Positions 16,949 to 26,285 of a stretch of 64,000 bases of DNA are shown piece after piece (the stretch's first letter is position 1; each line of letters begins with the position of its first letter). The stretch is from the NCBI RefSeq assembly GCF_018389385.1, contig NZ_CP062698.1, forward strand, positions 871,501-935,500, in the 5' to 3' direction. Under the pieces are notes generated by a model. That model did not search any database. It saw nothing but the letters and a program-made list of their open reading frames with translations, and was not told where the DNA came from. The translations under genes and the position numbers were made by a program. The stretch is from Anthocerotibacter panamensis C109. Lineage in GTDB: Bacteria; Cyanobacteriota; Cyanobacteriia; Gloeobacterales; Anthocerotibacteraceae.

Positions 16949-19399
16949 TCAGGTGGGAGGATAGGCGAGGCAATGGCTGAGGTGAGCGGTCAATTCCTGG
17001 ACATGGGGCGGTAAAAAGAGGGTTCCATGGTCGCCGGGGATGAACTGGATCTTGAGCGGACCACGCATATAATGACGGAATTCTTCCAGCACGGCTTGAC
17101 CTGCACCCCGGCTCATCTGCTCGGTGACCAGGACCGACACCGGGCCATGGTATATACGGGGCTGATAGCCTCCCATCAGGCGGGTGATGACCGCGTCGTT
17201 GGCCTGCTTTTGCTCGAACAGCAACTGCATTTCCGCCACAGTGGTATCGGCAGGGACGAGGTTCTGGGATTTGAGGCGGGTAAGGACTACTTCCCAGCGC
17301 TCTTGGGGGGGGAGGAGGCTCAGGGTCTGGTAGAGGTCAGGGACATCCCATCCGGTCGCCATCAGGTCGCGGGCTACAAACCAAGCCAGGGCAGCAGCTT
17401 CCCAGTCTTGGCGGGCCTGCTCTTGGGCGGGGGCTACGGCTCGCTCCAAAACAGGGTCTACGAGGACGAGCGAGGCCACGGGCTCACCTTGCTGGCGCAG
17501 GGCATAGGCGGCCTCAGTAGCGAGGAGCCCCCCCGAGCAAAAGCCCGCAATATAGTAAGGGCCGTGGGGCTGAATCTCCCGGATCTGGGTGAGCACAGCA
17601 CGGACAGCCCCTTCGAGTCCCTGAGCAGGAGGGATGCCTTGGGCGGCTAGGGCGGGAGCTTGCAGGCCATAGAGGGGTATCTGGGGGTCCAGATAGTAGG
17701 CTAGGTCCAAAACACCGACGACCACCGACGACCCGAAGGTGCCGCCCAGGGGTGTCACAAAAAAGAGGGGCGGACGGCTGCCGGTAGGCCGAATTTGCGC
17801 CAGTAGCGGCCATGCGCGGGTCTGGTTTTGGCCTTGGCGGTAGGTGAGCATTTTCCCCAGCCAGGTGTTCTGGTGTTGGATGACCCGGCCTATCTGCTCT
17901 AGGGTCAACGCTCCAGGGAGATCGGCGCGCGGGACGATTTGGCCCAAACGTGTCTGGACTAGGGCCAGCAGGCGGGCCAGTAGGGGTTCATCCGCGCTGA
18001 GGGGGGCGGTCGCGTCGCGGGTTTCGCCGGTCAGTTCGGCCCAGAGTGCTATCAACGTCTGCTCTAGGGGGAAGTGGCGCGGGGCGACCGTGGGTGCCGG
18101 GGGGGCGGCTTCATCCTGCTGCTCGAGCCAGAGCAGGAGTAGCTCCTGTTGCTCTGGGGTCAAGTCTTCTAGGTTTTCGAGTACGGTGGGGGCGCTCTGG
18201 ACTGGGGTAGTCTGGGCACAGAGGCGCTGCAACAGATCTTCAAAAGGCTGGACCTTGAGTCCACCCACGAATTCCAGGGCGCGGGTGCGGGCAATCTGGG
18301 ACTGGGCTTCGTAGAGGGTGCGGTCTTCTAGCAATTGGCCCAAGGCGGCTCGCCAGGGCGCGGGGTCTTGCTCGGGGACGATGGGCTTGGGAATCAGCGT
18401 GGTATCGAGCGTCTCGGTGAAGTGCTCGATGGGCTTGACCGGTAGCAGAAAATCCGTGCCCAGTTTCATCTCGGGCAAGGCTCCGACATTGCTTGCCAGA
18501 ACAGGGATACCCCGGAGCATGGCCTCGACAGTCGTAAGTCCGACCCCTTCCGGGAACAGCGTGGGCATCAGCAGGAGGCGGGTCTGAGCAAAGATTTCGT
18601 CGATATGCTCGACCGCCTCGAGGAAGTGGACATTGGGTAGCTGCTCCAAAGCGGCCCGGTTTTCTGGGGTCGTCCCCCAAGTCGGCACGACAGCGAACTG
18701 GGTTTCGGGGAAGTGCTGGGCGAGGTCGAGAAAGAGGCTGATCCCCTTGACATCACAGGGATTGATCATCGTGACAAAGCCACGGTCAAAGCACCCAAAA
18801 TACGGGAACGGCCCCGCTTCATAGGACGGCCAATAAAACATGGTCGAATCGAGTTGGCCCCATTCGCGGATGTAGTCGCTGATAAACTTGCTACCGCTGA
18901 TAATTTGGGCCACTTGGTGCAAAAGCTTGGTCGTAAATGGATTGGCAGAGAATGCCTGGGGCCCGAAGGGCAGGTAGGTCGGGCTGAGGCACAAGTAAAT
19001 GACCCGTCTGGGACAGAGCTTGAGGGCTAGCTCCAACAGTCCCTGCGCCCAGTCTTCGGAGGAGACCAAGAGCCAATCCGGGTTGAACTGAGCGGTCTGC
19101 TCGGTCAGATGGGGACGCAACTGGAGCGATTCCCCGACGGCGTGGACCTGGACTCCGTGGAGGGTATAGGTGTAAACCCCGCGGTGCACGGTGACCTCCA
19201 ACCCTTGGCACGCTAGCCCGCTCAAGTATTCCGCTTCGCTCAGGCGGCTTTGGGCAGCCTGGAGCGTGGGGACGACGACCCGGACGTGGTGACCGCGTTG
19301 GGCCAGTCGTTCGAGCAGATAGCGGTTGGCTTTGGTCGCCCCGTTGTTGAAGCCGGGGTCTCCGAAGTAGGGCAGGTTCATCGTCAACAGGATGTTCAT
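16949..19399 (-). CDS. Glycosyltransferase family 4 - degenerate carrier - thioesterase fusion
   Basis: This 816-residue protein joins three parts. Residues 1 to about 390 are a GT-B glycosyltransferase of family 4 type: N-terminal NNGATKANRYLLERLAQRGH and the nucleotide-sugar E-x7-E motif in PEGVGLTTVEAM near 285. After a linker with a helical LTPEQQELLLLWLEQQ stretch, residues about 455-510 resemble a PCP but have SADEPLLARLL where GGHSLLA is expected, so the phosphopantetheine Ser is missing. Residues about 540-810 are a thioesterase whose nucleophile elbow is GFCSGG near 621, giving Cys instead of Ser; Asp (LVDPV) and His (GDHGTL near 790) are present. It starts with an ATGA overlap on the preceding A-KR-PCP gene. 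It may glycosylate the chain or product and hydrolyse or transfer it; its position mid-line suggests action in trans. Confidence 0.9.
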   Translation of the reverse strand: MNILLTMNLPYFGDPGFNNGATKANRYLLERLAQRGHHVRVVVPTLQAAQSRLSEAEYLSGLACQGLEVTVHRGVYTYTLHGVQVHAVGESLQLRPHLTEQTAQFNPDWLLVSSEDWAQGLLELALKLCPRRVIYLCLSPTYLPFGPQAFSANPFTTKLLHQVAQIISGSKFISDYIREWGQLDSTMFYWPSYEAGPFPYFGCFDRGFVTMINPCDVKGISLFLDLAQHFPETQFAVVPTWGTTPENRAALEQLPNVHFLEAVEHIDEIFAQTRLLLMPTLFPEGVGLTTVEAMLRGIPVLASNVGALPEMKLGTDFLLPVKPIEHFTETLDTTLIPKPIVPEQDPAPWRAALGQLLEDRTLYEAQSQIARTRALEFVGGLKVQPFEDLLQRLCAQTTPVQSAPTVLENLEDLTPEQQELLLLWLEQQDEAAPPAPTVAPRHFPLEQTLIALWAELTGETRDATAPLSADEPLLARLLALVQTRLGQIVPRADLPGALTLEQIGRVIQHQNTWLGKMLTYRQGQNQTRAWPLLAQIRPTGSRPPLFFVTPLGGTFGSSVVVGVLDLAYYLDPQIPLYGLQAPALAAQGIPPAQGLEGAVRAVLTQIREIQPHGPYYIAGFCSGGLLATEAAYALRQQGEPVASLVLVDPVLERAVAPAQEQARQDWEAAALAWFVARDLMATGWDVPDLYQTLSLLPPQERWEVVLTRLKSQNLVPADTTVAEMQLLFEQKQANDAVITRLMGGYQPRIYHGPVSVLVTEQMSRGAGQAVLEEFRHYMRGPLKIQFIPGDHGTLFLPPHVQELTAHLSHCLAYPPT

Positions 19400-22300
19400 C
19401 GCTGAGCCTTTGCCTTAAGGAGCGCTTTGATCTGCTCGGGCGAGAGGTTTTTGAGGTCTTTCAGCATTTGGGTGACTTTGGACTGGTCTTGGCGTTCGAG
19501 CTGGCGGGCGAGGAGCAGTTTTGCCATTCCAGCCAGCGTGGGGCTATTAAAGAGAACCTGGAGGGGCAAGTCTACCTGGAACGCGTCTCGGATGCGCGAG
19601 ACGAGTTGGGTGAGCATCAGCGAACTGCCGCCCAGCGTAAAGAAGTTATCCCAAACGCTCACCTGGGCTACCCCCAGCACATCCTGCCAGAGACGGGCCA
19701 ACTGCCGCTCTAGGTCGGTGCGCGGGGCAACCCGCTCCGGGGTGATGACCCGATGGGACTGACCCAGACGCTGCAACTGCTCGCGGTCTATCACCCCTGC
19801 CTCGGTCTTGGGCATCTGGGCAAGTTGGACTCCCGCACAGCTACTCGGTTGCCCGAAGAGGTCGGACACTGAGAGGGTCTGAAGTGCTGCTACGGTGAGC
19901 GGAGTGCGGGCAGTGAAATAGGCGACGAGCTTGTGGAGTGCATGGTCTCTGGACTCCAGGTAGCGGCGAATCCCCGGTTTGCTGTCATCCAGCCCGATCC
20001 ATAGGCTGGTTTGACCTGTGCGCAAGGCCGCAAGCAGAGAATGCACCGCCTGACGGGGCGGGAGCACCTGGAAGCCCCGCGCCTGAACGAGTTCTTTGTG
20101 GGGGTTGCCTTGGCTCATCCCCAGTTCATCCCAGATAGTCCAGCTCAAGCAGTAGCTCTGGTGATACCCAAGAGCCTGCCGATAGGCGGTAAACGCTTCC
20201 TGGGCTCCATTGGCTGCTGCATAGGCTGTGAGGGTCGCCGCTCCAAAGAACCCGCTGACCGAAGAAAAGCTGATAAACAGAGCGTCGGGCTGGTCTTTGA
20301 AGACTTGATGCAAGACCCAACTACCCACAAGTTTGGGCTGGAGAACCGCTTGGAGGCCCGCTCGGGTCTCGGTGAGGAGCATATTTTCCTGATAGACCCC
20401 CGCTAGATGTAGGACTCCGTGGCACTCGCCCCACTGTGCCCGCGCCCGTGCCACGGCTCCTTGCACCGCCTGGAGGTCGCAGAGGTCCGCTTTCTCGTAC
20501 CGGACTTCCCCGCCCAAGCCCTGGAGGGTTTTTAAGCGCTCACCGGGCTGGGCAGACCGCCCTAGGATCAAGAGGCGGGCTTGATAGGTCTGGAGCAAAT
20601 ATTTCGCCACTTCCAGCCCGACCCCGCCCAAGCCGCCGCTCAGGAGGTACACGCCCCCGGTCTGGAAGGGCACCGGCTGCCGGACGGCATGGACCATATC
20701 AACTTTTTGGAGGCGCGGCACCCAGCGCTGACCGCTGCGGTAGGCGATTTCGCGTTCTGAGGTGTCCAGCTCCGAGAGGATACGTACGGCGTTGGCTGCG
20801 GGCGTATCTACAGGCAGGTCCACATGGTGACAGGATAATTGGGGGAGCTCCTGATGGACGGTCTTGAGGAGTCCCAAAAGCGCACTGTGCTCCCAGCCCA
20901 CAGCCTCCCCCGGCAAGATCCCCTGAATCTGGCAGGAGGCGACCCGGATCGATACCGCTTCCCCCGCTTGAGCCAAAGCTTGCACCAATGCCAACAGACT
21001 ATAGACGCCCCGGTCCTGAACGGCTTCGAGGGCTTGCGCACTCGTTGGAGGCTGAGGCTCTTGGTAGGTCCACAGGTGAAGCACCTGCTGGATCGTTAAT
21101 CCATCGGCTTTGAGTGCACTCAGCAGACGGTGATAGTGTTCGGGGTCGGCGGGATGGATGCGGTAATGGTGGGCGTCCCGGCGCTCAAAGGCTTCAGCCG
21201 CCTCCACGCGCACCCATTCTGGAAGCTGTTCACAGACAATATCCCCCAGTCCCAGAGCATCCACAAAGACGAGCGTGGGTTGCTTGGACAGGGACAAGCG
21301 CGCGGCAGAGCGGACCCGCCAGACTTTTTGATAAAACCAGTCGCCTACCGTCCGCTCATTGCCCAGCAAGAGGTCTACCCGCTTGAGCCCTTGGGCAAAT
21401 TCCCCAGCTTCAAAGCGCTGTTTGAGTTGTGCCCGTTGGATCTTGCCGATGGCGGTCTTGGGGATGTCGATTTTGGCTACGGGTAAGAGGTAGTCTACCG
21501 AGATGCCCACCCGCTCTGCCACCTGTTGCCGGACTGCAAGGAGGAGCTGGGCAAGGTCCGCCTGCGCCTTGGGGACCAGGAAAATCGCCAGTCTATCGCT
21601 GACCTGACCCGCGTCACGCACTGCACAGGCTGCCGTAAAAGAAACTTCCACCCCCGCGACAGCCTCCACCACCTGCTCGATATCGTGGCTGTAGTAGTTG
21701 GCTCCGTTGAGGATGATGCTCTCTTTTTGGCGACCCACGACCACCAGATGCCCCTGCGCCAGAAAGCCCAAGTCCCCGGTATCGAACCAACCATCCGCCA
21801 ACAGTGCCGCTCCAGTCGCCTCAGGATTGCGGTAGTAGCCCACGAAGACCGCTTCGCCCCGGACCTGCAACCGCCCAACCGTGTCCTCGGTCAAGGGTTG
21901 GTTGTCCGGGTCCACAATGCGGATCGTGACGCCGGGAATGGGTGTCCCGAGGTCCACAAAGGTAATGGCGTTGGGTTCTCCCGCTGCAAGGCGAGACAAA
22001 GACCCCCCTAGCGAAGCCTTATCCAGCGTGTGACAGAGGACGGGCTGTTCTGGAGTGGCTTGGAAGTAGGTGATGCCTGAGCCCAATTCAGCCATCCCGA
22101 AGGCGGGTTGGATCACAGTCGGCTTGAGGCCCCAAGGGGCTAAGTTCGCAAGAAATTCCGTCACTACCGTGGGTGAAACCGCCTCCCCCGAACTGAGGAG
22201 CGCTGTGACGCAAGTGAGGTCCCAGGCGTGTGTACCGGGCTGCTTGAGTGCTTGATTGATCAAGGCGTAGGCGAAATTGGGTGCCCAACTGTGGCTGATG

Positions 22301-24732
22301 CGGTAGCGGTCCAATAACTCCAGCCAGTAGAGCGGTTCGCCTAAGACTCGTTCTTTGGGGACATAGACCATGCGGCACCCCAAAGCCACACAGCGCAGGT
22401 GCCAGTCAGAAATGCTGCCGATATGGTCGAAGGGTAGCCAGTTGAGGATGATGTCCTCTGGGCTATGTCCGCACAAAAGATTGGTGCCTCGGGTGCGGCT
22501 GATGAGGTTTTGGTGGGTGAGCATGATGCACTTGGGCACCCCGGTACTGCCCGAACTCAGACTGAAGAAGGCCACTGCCTCAGGCTGAGGCTGATGGATT
22601 TGGAGGCTGGGCTCAGAGCGGTGTAGGTCTTCGATGGCACTCAGTCGGCTACCGGGTAGCGCTTCAGCCAGAGCTTTGCACTGGGACGCGGCGGTGAGGA
22701 TCACTGGCTCATCCAGGAAGCGCCATGTGTGGACCAGCTTGTCCAAGGCGCTGTTGGGCTGCTCGAAAGTCGGGGGTAACGGGAGGATCAGCGGAATAAA
22801 CCCCCCCAACAGACACCCCCAGAAAGCAGAGATGAGGTCGCAGTGCGCTGTGAGTTGGAGGAGGACCGGATTTTGGGGCTGGAGTGCGAGGTTTTGTAAG
22901 CCTTGGAGGATGCGTTGGGCGGCTTCGAGCAGTTGGGGATAGGTCTGCGTCTGCTCGCTGCCGTCCGCCTGTAGATAGGTGATTCCATGGTCGGGCGCAG
23001 TGCGAGCTGCTTCATAGAGCAGTCCGGGGAGGGTCTGAGGGCTGTCCGGGGCCAGCACCCCGCCGGAACTGAGGGCGGGCTGGGTCGAGGGGGCTGGAGC
23101 GGGGGGGCGGGGGACTGTTACCGTAGGTGCTGGCAGGAGCAGGTCCGCTAGATGCAAGGGGGGGCTCAAGGCGGGGTGCGGCTGGAGTAAGACAGCGACT
23201 TCTTGGACTTCACTGAGGGCACGCAGGCGCTCTTCCCAGCGTTCGATTAGGGTCGCGTCGAGTACGGGGAGCTGGCTTAGGGCTAATTCGTCCACCTGAC
23301 CGGAGGATAGAAGCGGCAGAGAAGCCAAAGTCACCAACCGGTCTGGAACTAAGACTGCTGGGAGTCGTTTATTCGCCTGGAGGGTGGTCCCCTCGCTCAC
23401 CACATAGGCTACCAATTCCTGGCGGAAATCGTCGGTGGTGCGGGCGAGAACCGCACAATCTATAACCCCGACTTCCTGGGATAAGAGCGTTTCTACAGCC
23501 TCCAGATGTATCCGCAATCCGCGTATCCAGCAGGTGCGGTCCAGCGCTGGAGCCAATTCCAGGATGCCGCCCCGGAGTAGACGACCTTGCTCTTGCGTAG
23601 AGACCGCCGCGTGTTCGATGGAGGGGAGGCTGTCGGCTGTCCCTTCGAGGTAAATGGTACCAGTCACTCCTTCGGGGACCATTTGTTGGTAGGAGTCCAG
23701 GATATAGACGGCGCTAGCCAACGGTTTTCCGGCTGGGACCCACGCCCGCGCCTCTTGCGGCTGGCAGGTATAGAGTGTGACGGCACTGGCACCCGGTCCC
23801 CAGAGAAAGTACAGCGCCCCGCCCACCTGTTCAAAAAATCGGTCTACCAACCCCTGCGCTAAGGGCTCCCCGCTACAGAGCACCCATTTGAGGCTGTCGG
23901 GCTTGATCTCGGCGAGCGGTCCAATCAGCCGGGATAGGTCTGAAGGAATCAGATGTAGCACACTGATGGCATGACGGATGATGAGTTGGGCTAAAGGCTC
24001 GGGTCCACTGGGTCGGGCAAGGACAAGACGGGCTGCGACCGTGAGCGGCCACAGTATTTCGTAGAGCGCACCTGACGAGCGTGGGAGCACGACATCTTGC
24101 GAGCAGAGGACCAACGCTGCTTGCAGCCCGCCCAGACTTTCGGTGAGCACCCCATGCGTGAGGGGGGGCCCTGCCGGGAGTACTTGCGCCCAAGCTGTGG
24201 GTCCGGGGAGAAGCTCGGGATTGGTGGTCGCAGCAGCATCAAGGGTGAAGGAGTCAAGCAGTCTTTGCGCAACCGGAGCACTCGGGCGGGGTCGCTCGGT
24301 GAGTAGCAAAACTGCCTGAGCACGGGTCAGGAGTACGTCGGTCTCGGGGTCAGCGGGGTCCACAAGGAGCAGCGCCCCCCCGGCTTTCAGCGTACCCAAG
24401 AGGGCTGCGAGCCCTTGGGGGGTGGATTCATAACACAGCCCGACCACCGCTCCGGTTGGGATTGCTTGCGCAATCAGGGCGTGGGCTATTTGGTTGGCGC
24501 GGGCATTGAGTTGGGCGTAGGTCCAGGTTTCCTCCTCTGAGACAAGAGCTACCTGCTCTGGAGTCCGCTCAACCTGTGCTTCAAACAGCCCCAAAACGGA
24601 AGGCGGCGCTTCTTCTAAAAAAAGGTCTACATATTCCTGCACCTGAGCCGCGGTAATCGTCTCTAGGGCTTGGCCGGTCTCTTCTGCTAGGATCTGGCGA
24701 ATCTCAGTCAGTAGGGCGTCGTCTAGGCGCAT
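19396..24732 (-). CDS. PseudoA - acyl/alpha-keto-acid ligase (A) - KR - PCP module
   Basis: This protein has 1778 residues. Residues about 30-500 are an adenylation domain that has lost its catalytic motifs: A1 and A2 are recognisable (TYAQLNARANQ, LKAGGA), but A3, A7 and the A10 Lys are gone. Residues about 565-1150 are a second adenylate-forming domain with intact SLSSGSTGVPK near 729, of the type in PksJ/BaeJ loading domains (shared NWLP...H and SWAPNFAY signatures). A ketoreductase follows (GGLGGVG near 1367, catalytic Tyr in AYAAANG near 1503), then a PCP with GGSSL near 1703. This fits activation of an alpha-keto acid and reduction to an alpha-hydroxy acid on the carrier, as in depsipeptide synthetases; the substrate is inferred. 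The lone C domain just upstream (TGATG junction) could form the ester or acyl bond. The C-terminal tail has LSPEQIKALL. Confidence 0.85.
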   Translation of the reverse strand: MRLDDALLTEIRQILAEETGQALETITAAQVQEYVDLFLEEAPPSVLGLFEAQVERTPEQVALVSEEETWTYAQLNARANQIAHALIAQAIPTGAVVGLCYESTPQGLAALLGTLKAGGALLLVDPADPETDVLLTRAQAVLLLTERPRPSAPVAQRLLDSFTLDAAATTNPELLPGPTAWAQVLPAGPPLTHGVLTESLGGLQAALVLCSQDVVLPRSSGALYEILWPLTVAARLVLARPSGPEPLAQLIIRHAISVLHLIPSDLSRLIGPLAEIKPDSLKWVLCSGEPLAQGLVDRFFEQVGGALYFLWGPGASAVTLYTCQPQEARAWVPAGKPLASAVYILDSYQQMVPEGVTGTIYLEGTADSLPSIEHAAVSTQEQGRLLRGGILELAPALDRTCWIRGLRIHLEAVETLLSQEVGVIDCAVLARTTDDFRQELVAYVVSEGTTLQANKRLPAVLVPDRLVTLASLPLLSSGQVDELALSQLPVLDATLIERWEERLRALSEVQEVAVLLQPHPALSPPLHLADLLLPAPTVTVPRPPAPAPSTQPALSSGGVLAPDSPQTLPGLLYEAARTAPDHGITYLQADGSEQTQTYPQLLEAAQRILQGLQNLALQPQNPVLLQLTAHCDLISAFWGCLLGGFIPLILPLPPTFEQPNSALDKLVHTWRFLDEPVILTAASQCKALAEALPGSRLSAIEDLHRSEPSLQIHQPQPEAVAFFSLSSGSTGVPKCIMLTHQNLISRTRGTNLLCGHSPEDIILNWLPFDHIGSISDWHLRCVALGCRMVYVPKERVLGEPLYWLELLDRYRISHSWAPNFAYALINQALKQPGTHAWDLTCVTALLSSGEAVSPTVVTEFLANLAPWGLKPTVIQPAFGMAELGSGITYFQATPEQPVLCHTLDKASLGGSLSRLAAGEPNAITFVDLGTPIPGVTIRIVDPDNQPLTEDTVGRLQVRGEAVFVGYYRNPEATGAALLADGWFDTGDLGFLAQGHLVVVGRQKESIILNGANYYSHDIEQVVEAVAGVEVSFTAACAVRDAGQVSDRLAIFLVPKAQADLAQLLLAVRQQVAERVGISVDYLLPVAKIDIPKTAIGKIQRAQLKQRFEAGEFAQGLKRVDLLLGNERTVGDWFYQKVWRVRSAARLSLSKQPTLVFVDALGLGDIVCEQLPEWVRVEAAEAFERRDAHHYRIHPADPEHYHRLLSALKADGLTIQQVLHLWTYQEPQPPTSAQALEAVQDRGVYSLLALVQALAQAGEAVSIRVASCQIQGILPGEAVGWEHSALLGLLKTVHQELPQLSCHHVDLPVDTPAANAVRILSELDTSEREIAYRSGQRWVPRLQKVDMVHAVRQPVPFQTGGVYLLSGGLGGVGLEVAKYLLQTYQARLLILGRSAQPGERLKTLQGLGGEVRYEKADLCDLQAVQGAVARARAQWGECHGVLHLAGVYQENMLLTETRAGLQAVLQPKLVGSWVLHQVFKDQPDALFISFSSVSGFFGAATLTAYAAANGAQEAFTAYRQALGYHQSYCLSWTIWDELGMSQGNPHKELVQARGFQVLPPRQAVHSLLAALRTGQTSLWIGLDDSKPGIRRYLESRDHALHKLVAYFTARTPLTVAALQTLSVSDLFGQPSSCAGVQLAQMPKTEAGVIDREQLQRLGQSHRVITPERVAPRTDLERQLARLWQDVLGVAQVSVWDNFFTLGGSSLMLTQLVSRIRDAFQVDLPLQVLFNSPTLAGMAKLLLARQLERQDQSKVTQMLKDLKNLSPEQIKALLKAKAQR
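21581..21799. repeat. Acyl-ligase tract B, copy 1 (219 bp)
   Basis: It matches 49386-49604 with about two differences; it covers the A7-A8 region of the acyl-ligase domain in the second A-KR-PCP protein. Confidence 0.85.
22206..22555. repeat. Acyl-ligase tract A, copy 1 (350 bp)
   Basis: It matches 50017-50366 with about three differences; it covers the substrate-pocket region after A3 of the acyl-ligase domain. Confidence 0.85.
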
Positions 24733-26285
24733 CAGGGGTTCTCCTTGTCGTGGAGGGCTTTTTCGAGACGGTTGCGCAGCTGAGCGGGGAGCTTGCGTGG
24801 GGGCTTGGGCTGTTCCGCCGCTGTCATCAAAGGCAGGTGGGCAATAGGGGTGTCGGGTTGGTCAAGGACGCCCCGCAGTAAGACCGTGAGGTGTTGGGCC
24901 ATGCGCTCCACGGTCTGGGGATCAAAAAGCTCGGTCGCATACTGAAAAACCCCGGAGATCGAGCCGCCCGCTTCGACCATCATCAGTTCGAGGATGTAGC
25001 GGTGGTCCGCCCGCCACGCCAGAGGGAAAGATTCCAGGACCAGTTCTCCTAGGGTGACCTGTGCTCCTGTATCTCCGGCGGCGGGTACCCCAATCGGCGA
25101 AGCGGCTTCCCGGTCTGAGCTGACGCGCTCCATGCCGAAGCGGTGCGACTTCTGAAACACAAAAAAGATATCGGTGAGCTGCGGCTGACCGGTCTGCGCT
25201 TTGGGGCGCAGGTGGGCAAGCTCGCTCAGCGCGGGGTAGAGCTGATGTTCGAGGGCAGCCATGAGACGCTGATGCACTTGCTCCAGCAACGTGGTGAAAG
25301 GGGGATTGCCCCTCAGATTGACCCGCAGGGGGACCGCATTGGTGAAGTAGCCAATCACCCCGGACCAATCTGCGCCCTTGCGCCCCACTGTCATCGTGAT
25401 CACACTCAGGTCTTCCTGGCGACTGTAGCGGTAGAGCAACACCTCAAAAGCAGCTAGGAGCACGGCATAGAGCGTGGTCCGTAAGCGGCGGGCCAAGTCT
25501 TTAAGCCCCTGAGTCAACGCCTCCTCCAAGACAAAGCCATGGCAGGCTCCGCCGAAAGCTGGTTGCTGGGGGCGGGGGCGGTCGGTGGGGAGCGCTACCG
25601 GGATGGCTCCCGTCATTTGCTCGCGCCAATATTCCTCAAGGCGCTGGCCTGCGGGGGAGTGCAGCAGGTCGGTCTGCCAGCCCACGAAGTCGGTGAACTG
25701 ACGCGCGAGGGGGGGCAGGCTGGGGGCAATGCCGTGTTTCAGTGTGGTGTAGACGATCCCCAACTCGTCGAGCAAGATACTCAGTGACCACATGTCGATG
25801 GCGAGGTGATGAAGGGCGAGCAGGAGCACCGGGTCCGTCGTCCCTCGGGTAAAAAGCTGCACGCGCAGGAGTGGCCCTTGCTCCAGATCAAAGGGCTGAT
25901 GGGCTAGGTCCCCGACGGCTTGTTGGAGTTGGTCGGCAGGCCAGGATTGCGCGTCAGTCACGACAAAATGAACTTTTTGCTGGCGGTGCACCCGCTGGAA
26001 AGGCTGATTATTCGCTTCGCCATAGGTCGTCCGAAACGTGGCATGACGGTCCACTAACGTCTGAAATGCCTGTTGTAACAGCGCAGCCTCCCAAGTCGAA
26101 CGGATGGTCCAAGCAAATAGGACATTAAATTCGATGCGTCGGGTCTGTGCGGCGATCTTGTGCCAGAGCCAGAGGTCCTGCTGCCCCGGCGACAGCGCAA
26201 AGGACGGGGCTGCTGCTTTTTGTCTGAGCAGTTGCGCCAAGAGTGCCCGCTGCTGGTCGGGGGGTAGGAGGTTGATATCCGTCAT
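24732..26285 (-). CDS. Stand-alone condensation domain
   Basis: These 517 residues form one complete condensation domain with no A or PCP. The opening motif is SPGQQDLWLWHKI, unlike the SxAQQRLWFLDQL of the five NRPS C domains here, and the active site is HHLAIDM (about residue 165) in place of HHxxxDG. The divergence fits a hybrid-type C domain that takes a polyketide acyl donor. It begins with a helical docking-like N-terminus (LPPDQQRALLAQLLRQ). It overlaps the PKS stop by 4 nt and shares one base with the next start (TGATG). The likely job is to join the polyketide chain to the hydroxy- or ketoacyl group carried by the following A-KR-PCP protein. If that group is an alpha-hydroxy acid, the bond is an ester. 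Confidence 0.9.
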   Translation of the reverse strand: MTDINLLPPDQQRALLAQLLRQKAAAPSFALSPGQQDLWLWHKIAAQTRRIEFNVLFAWTIRSTWEAALLQQAFQTLVDRHATFRTTYGEANNQPFQRVHRQQKVHFVVTDAQSWPADQLQQAVGDLAHQPFDLEQGPLLRVQLFTRGTTDPVLLLALHHLAIDMWSLSILLDELGIVYTTLKHGIAPSLPPLARQFTDFVGWQTDLLHSPAGQRLEEYWREQMTGAIPVALPTDRPRPQQPAFGGACHGFVLEEALTQGLKDLARRLRTTLYAVLLAAFEVLLYRYSRQEDLSVITMTVGRKGADWSGVIGYFTNAVPLRVNLRGNPPFTTLLEQVHQRLMAALEHQLYPALSELAHLRPKAQTGQPQLTDIFFVFQKSHRFGMERVSSDREAASPIGVPAAGDTGAQVTLGELVLESFPLAWRADHRYILELMMVEAGGSISGVFQYATELFDPQTVERMAQHLTVLLRGVLDQPDTPIAHLPLMTAAEQPKPPRKLPAQLRNRLEKALHDKENP

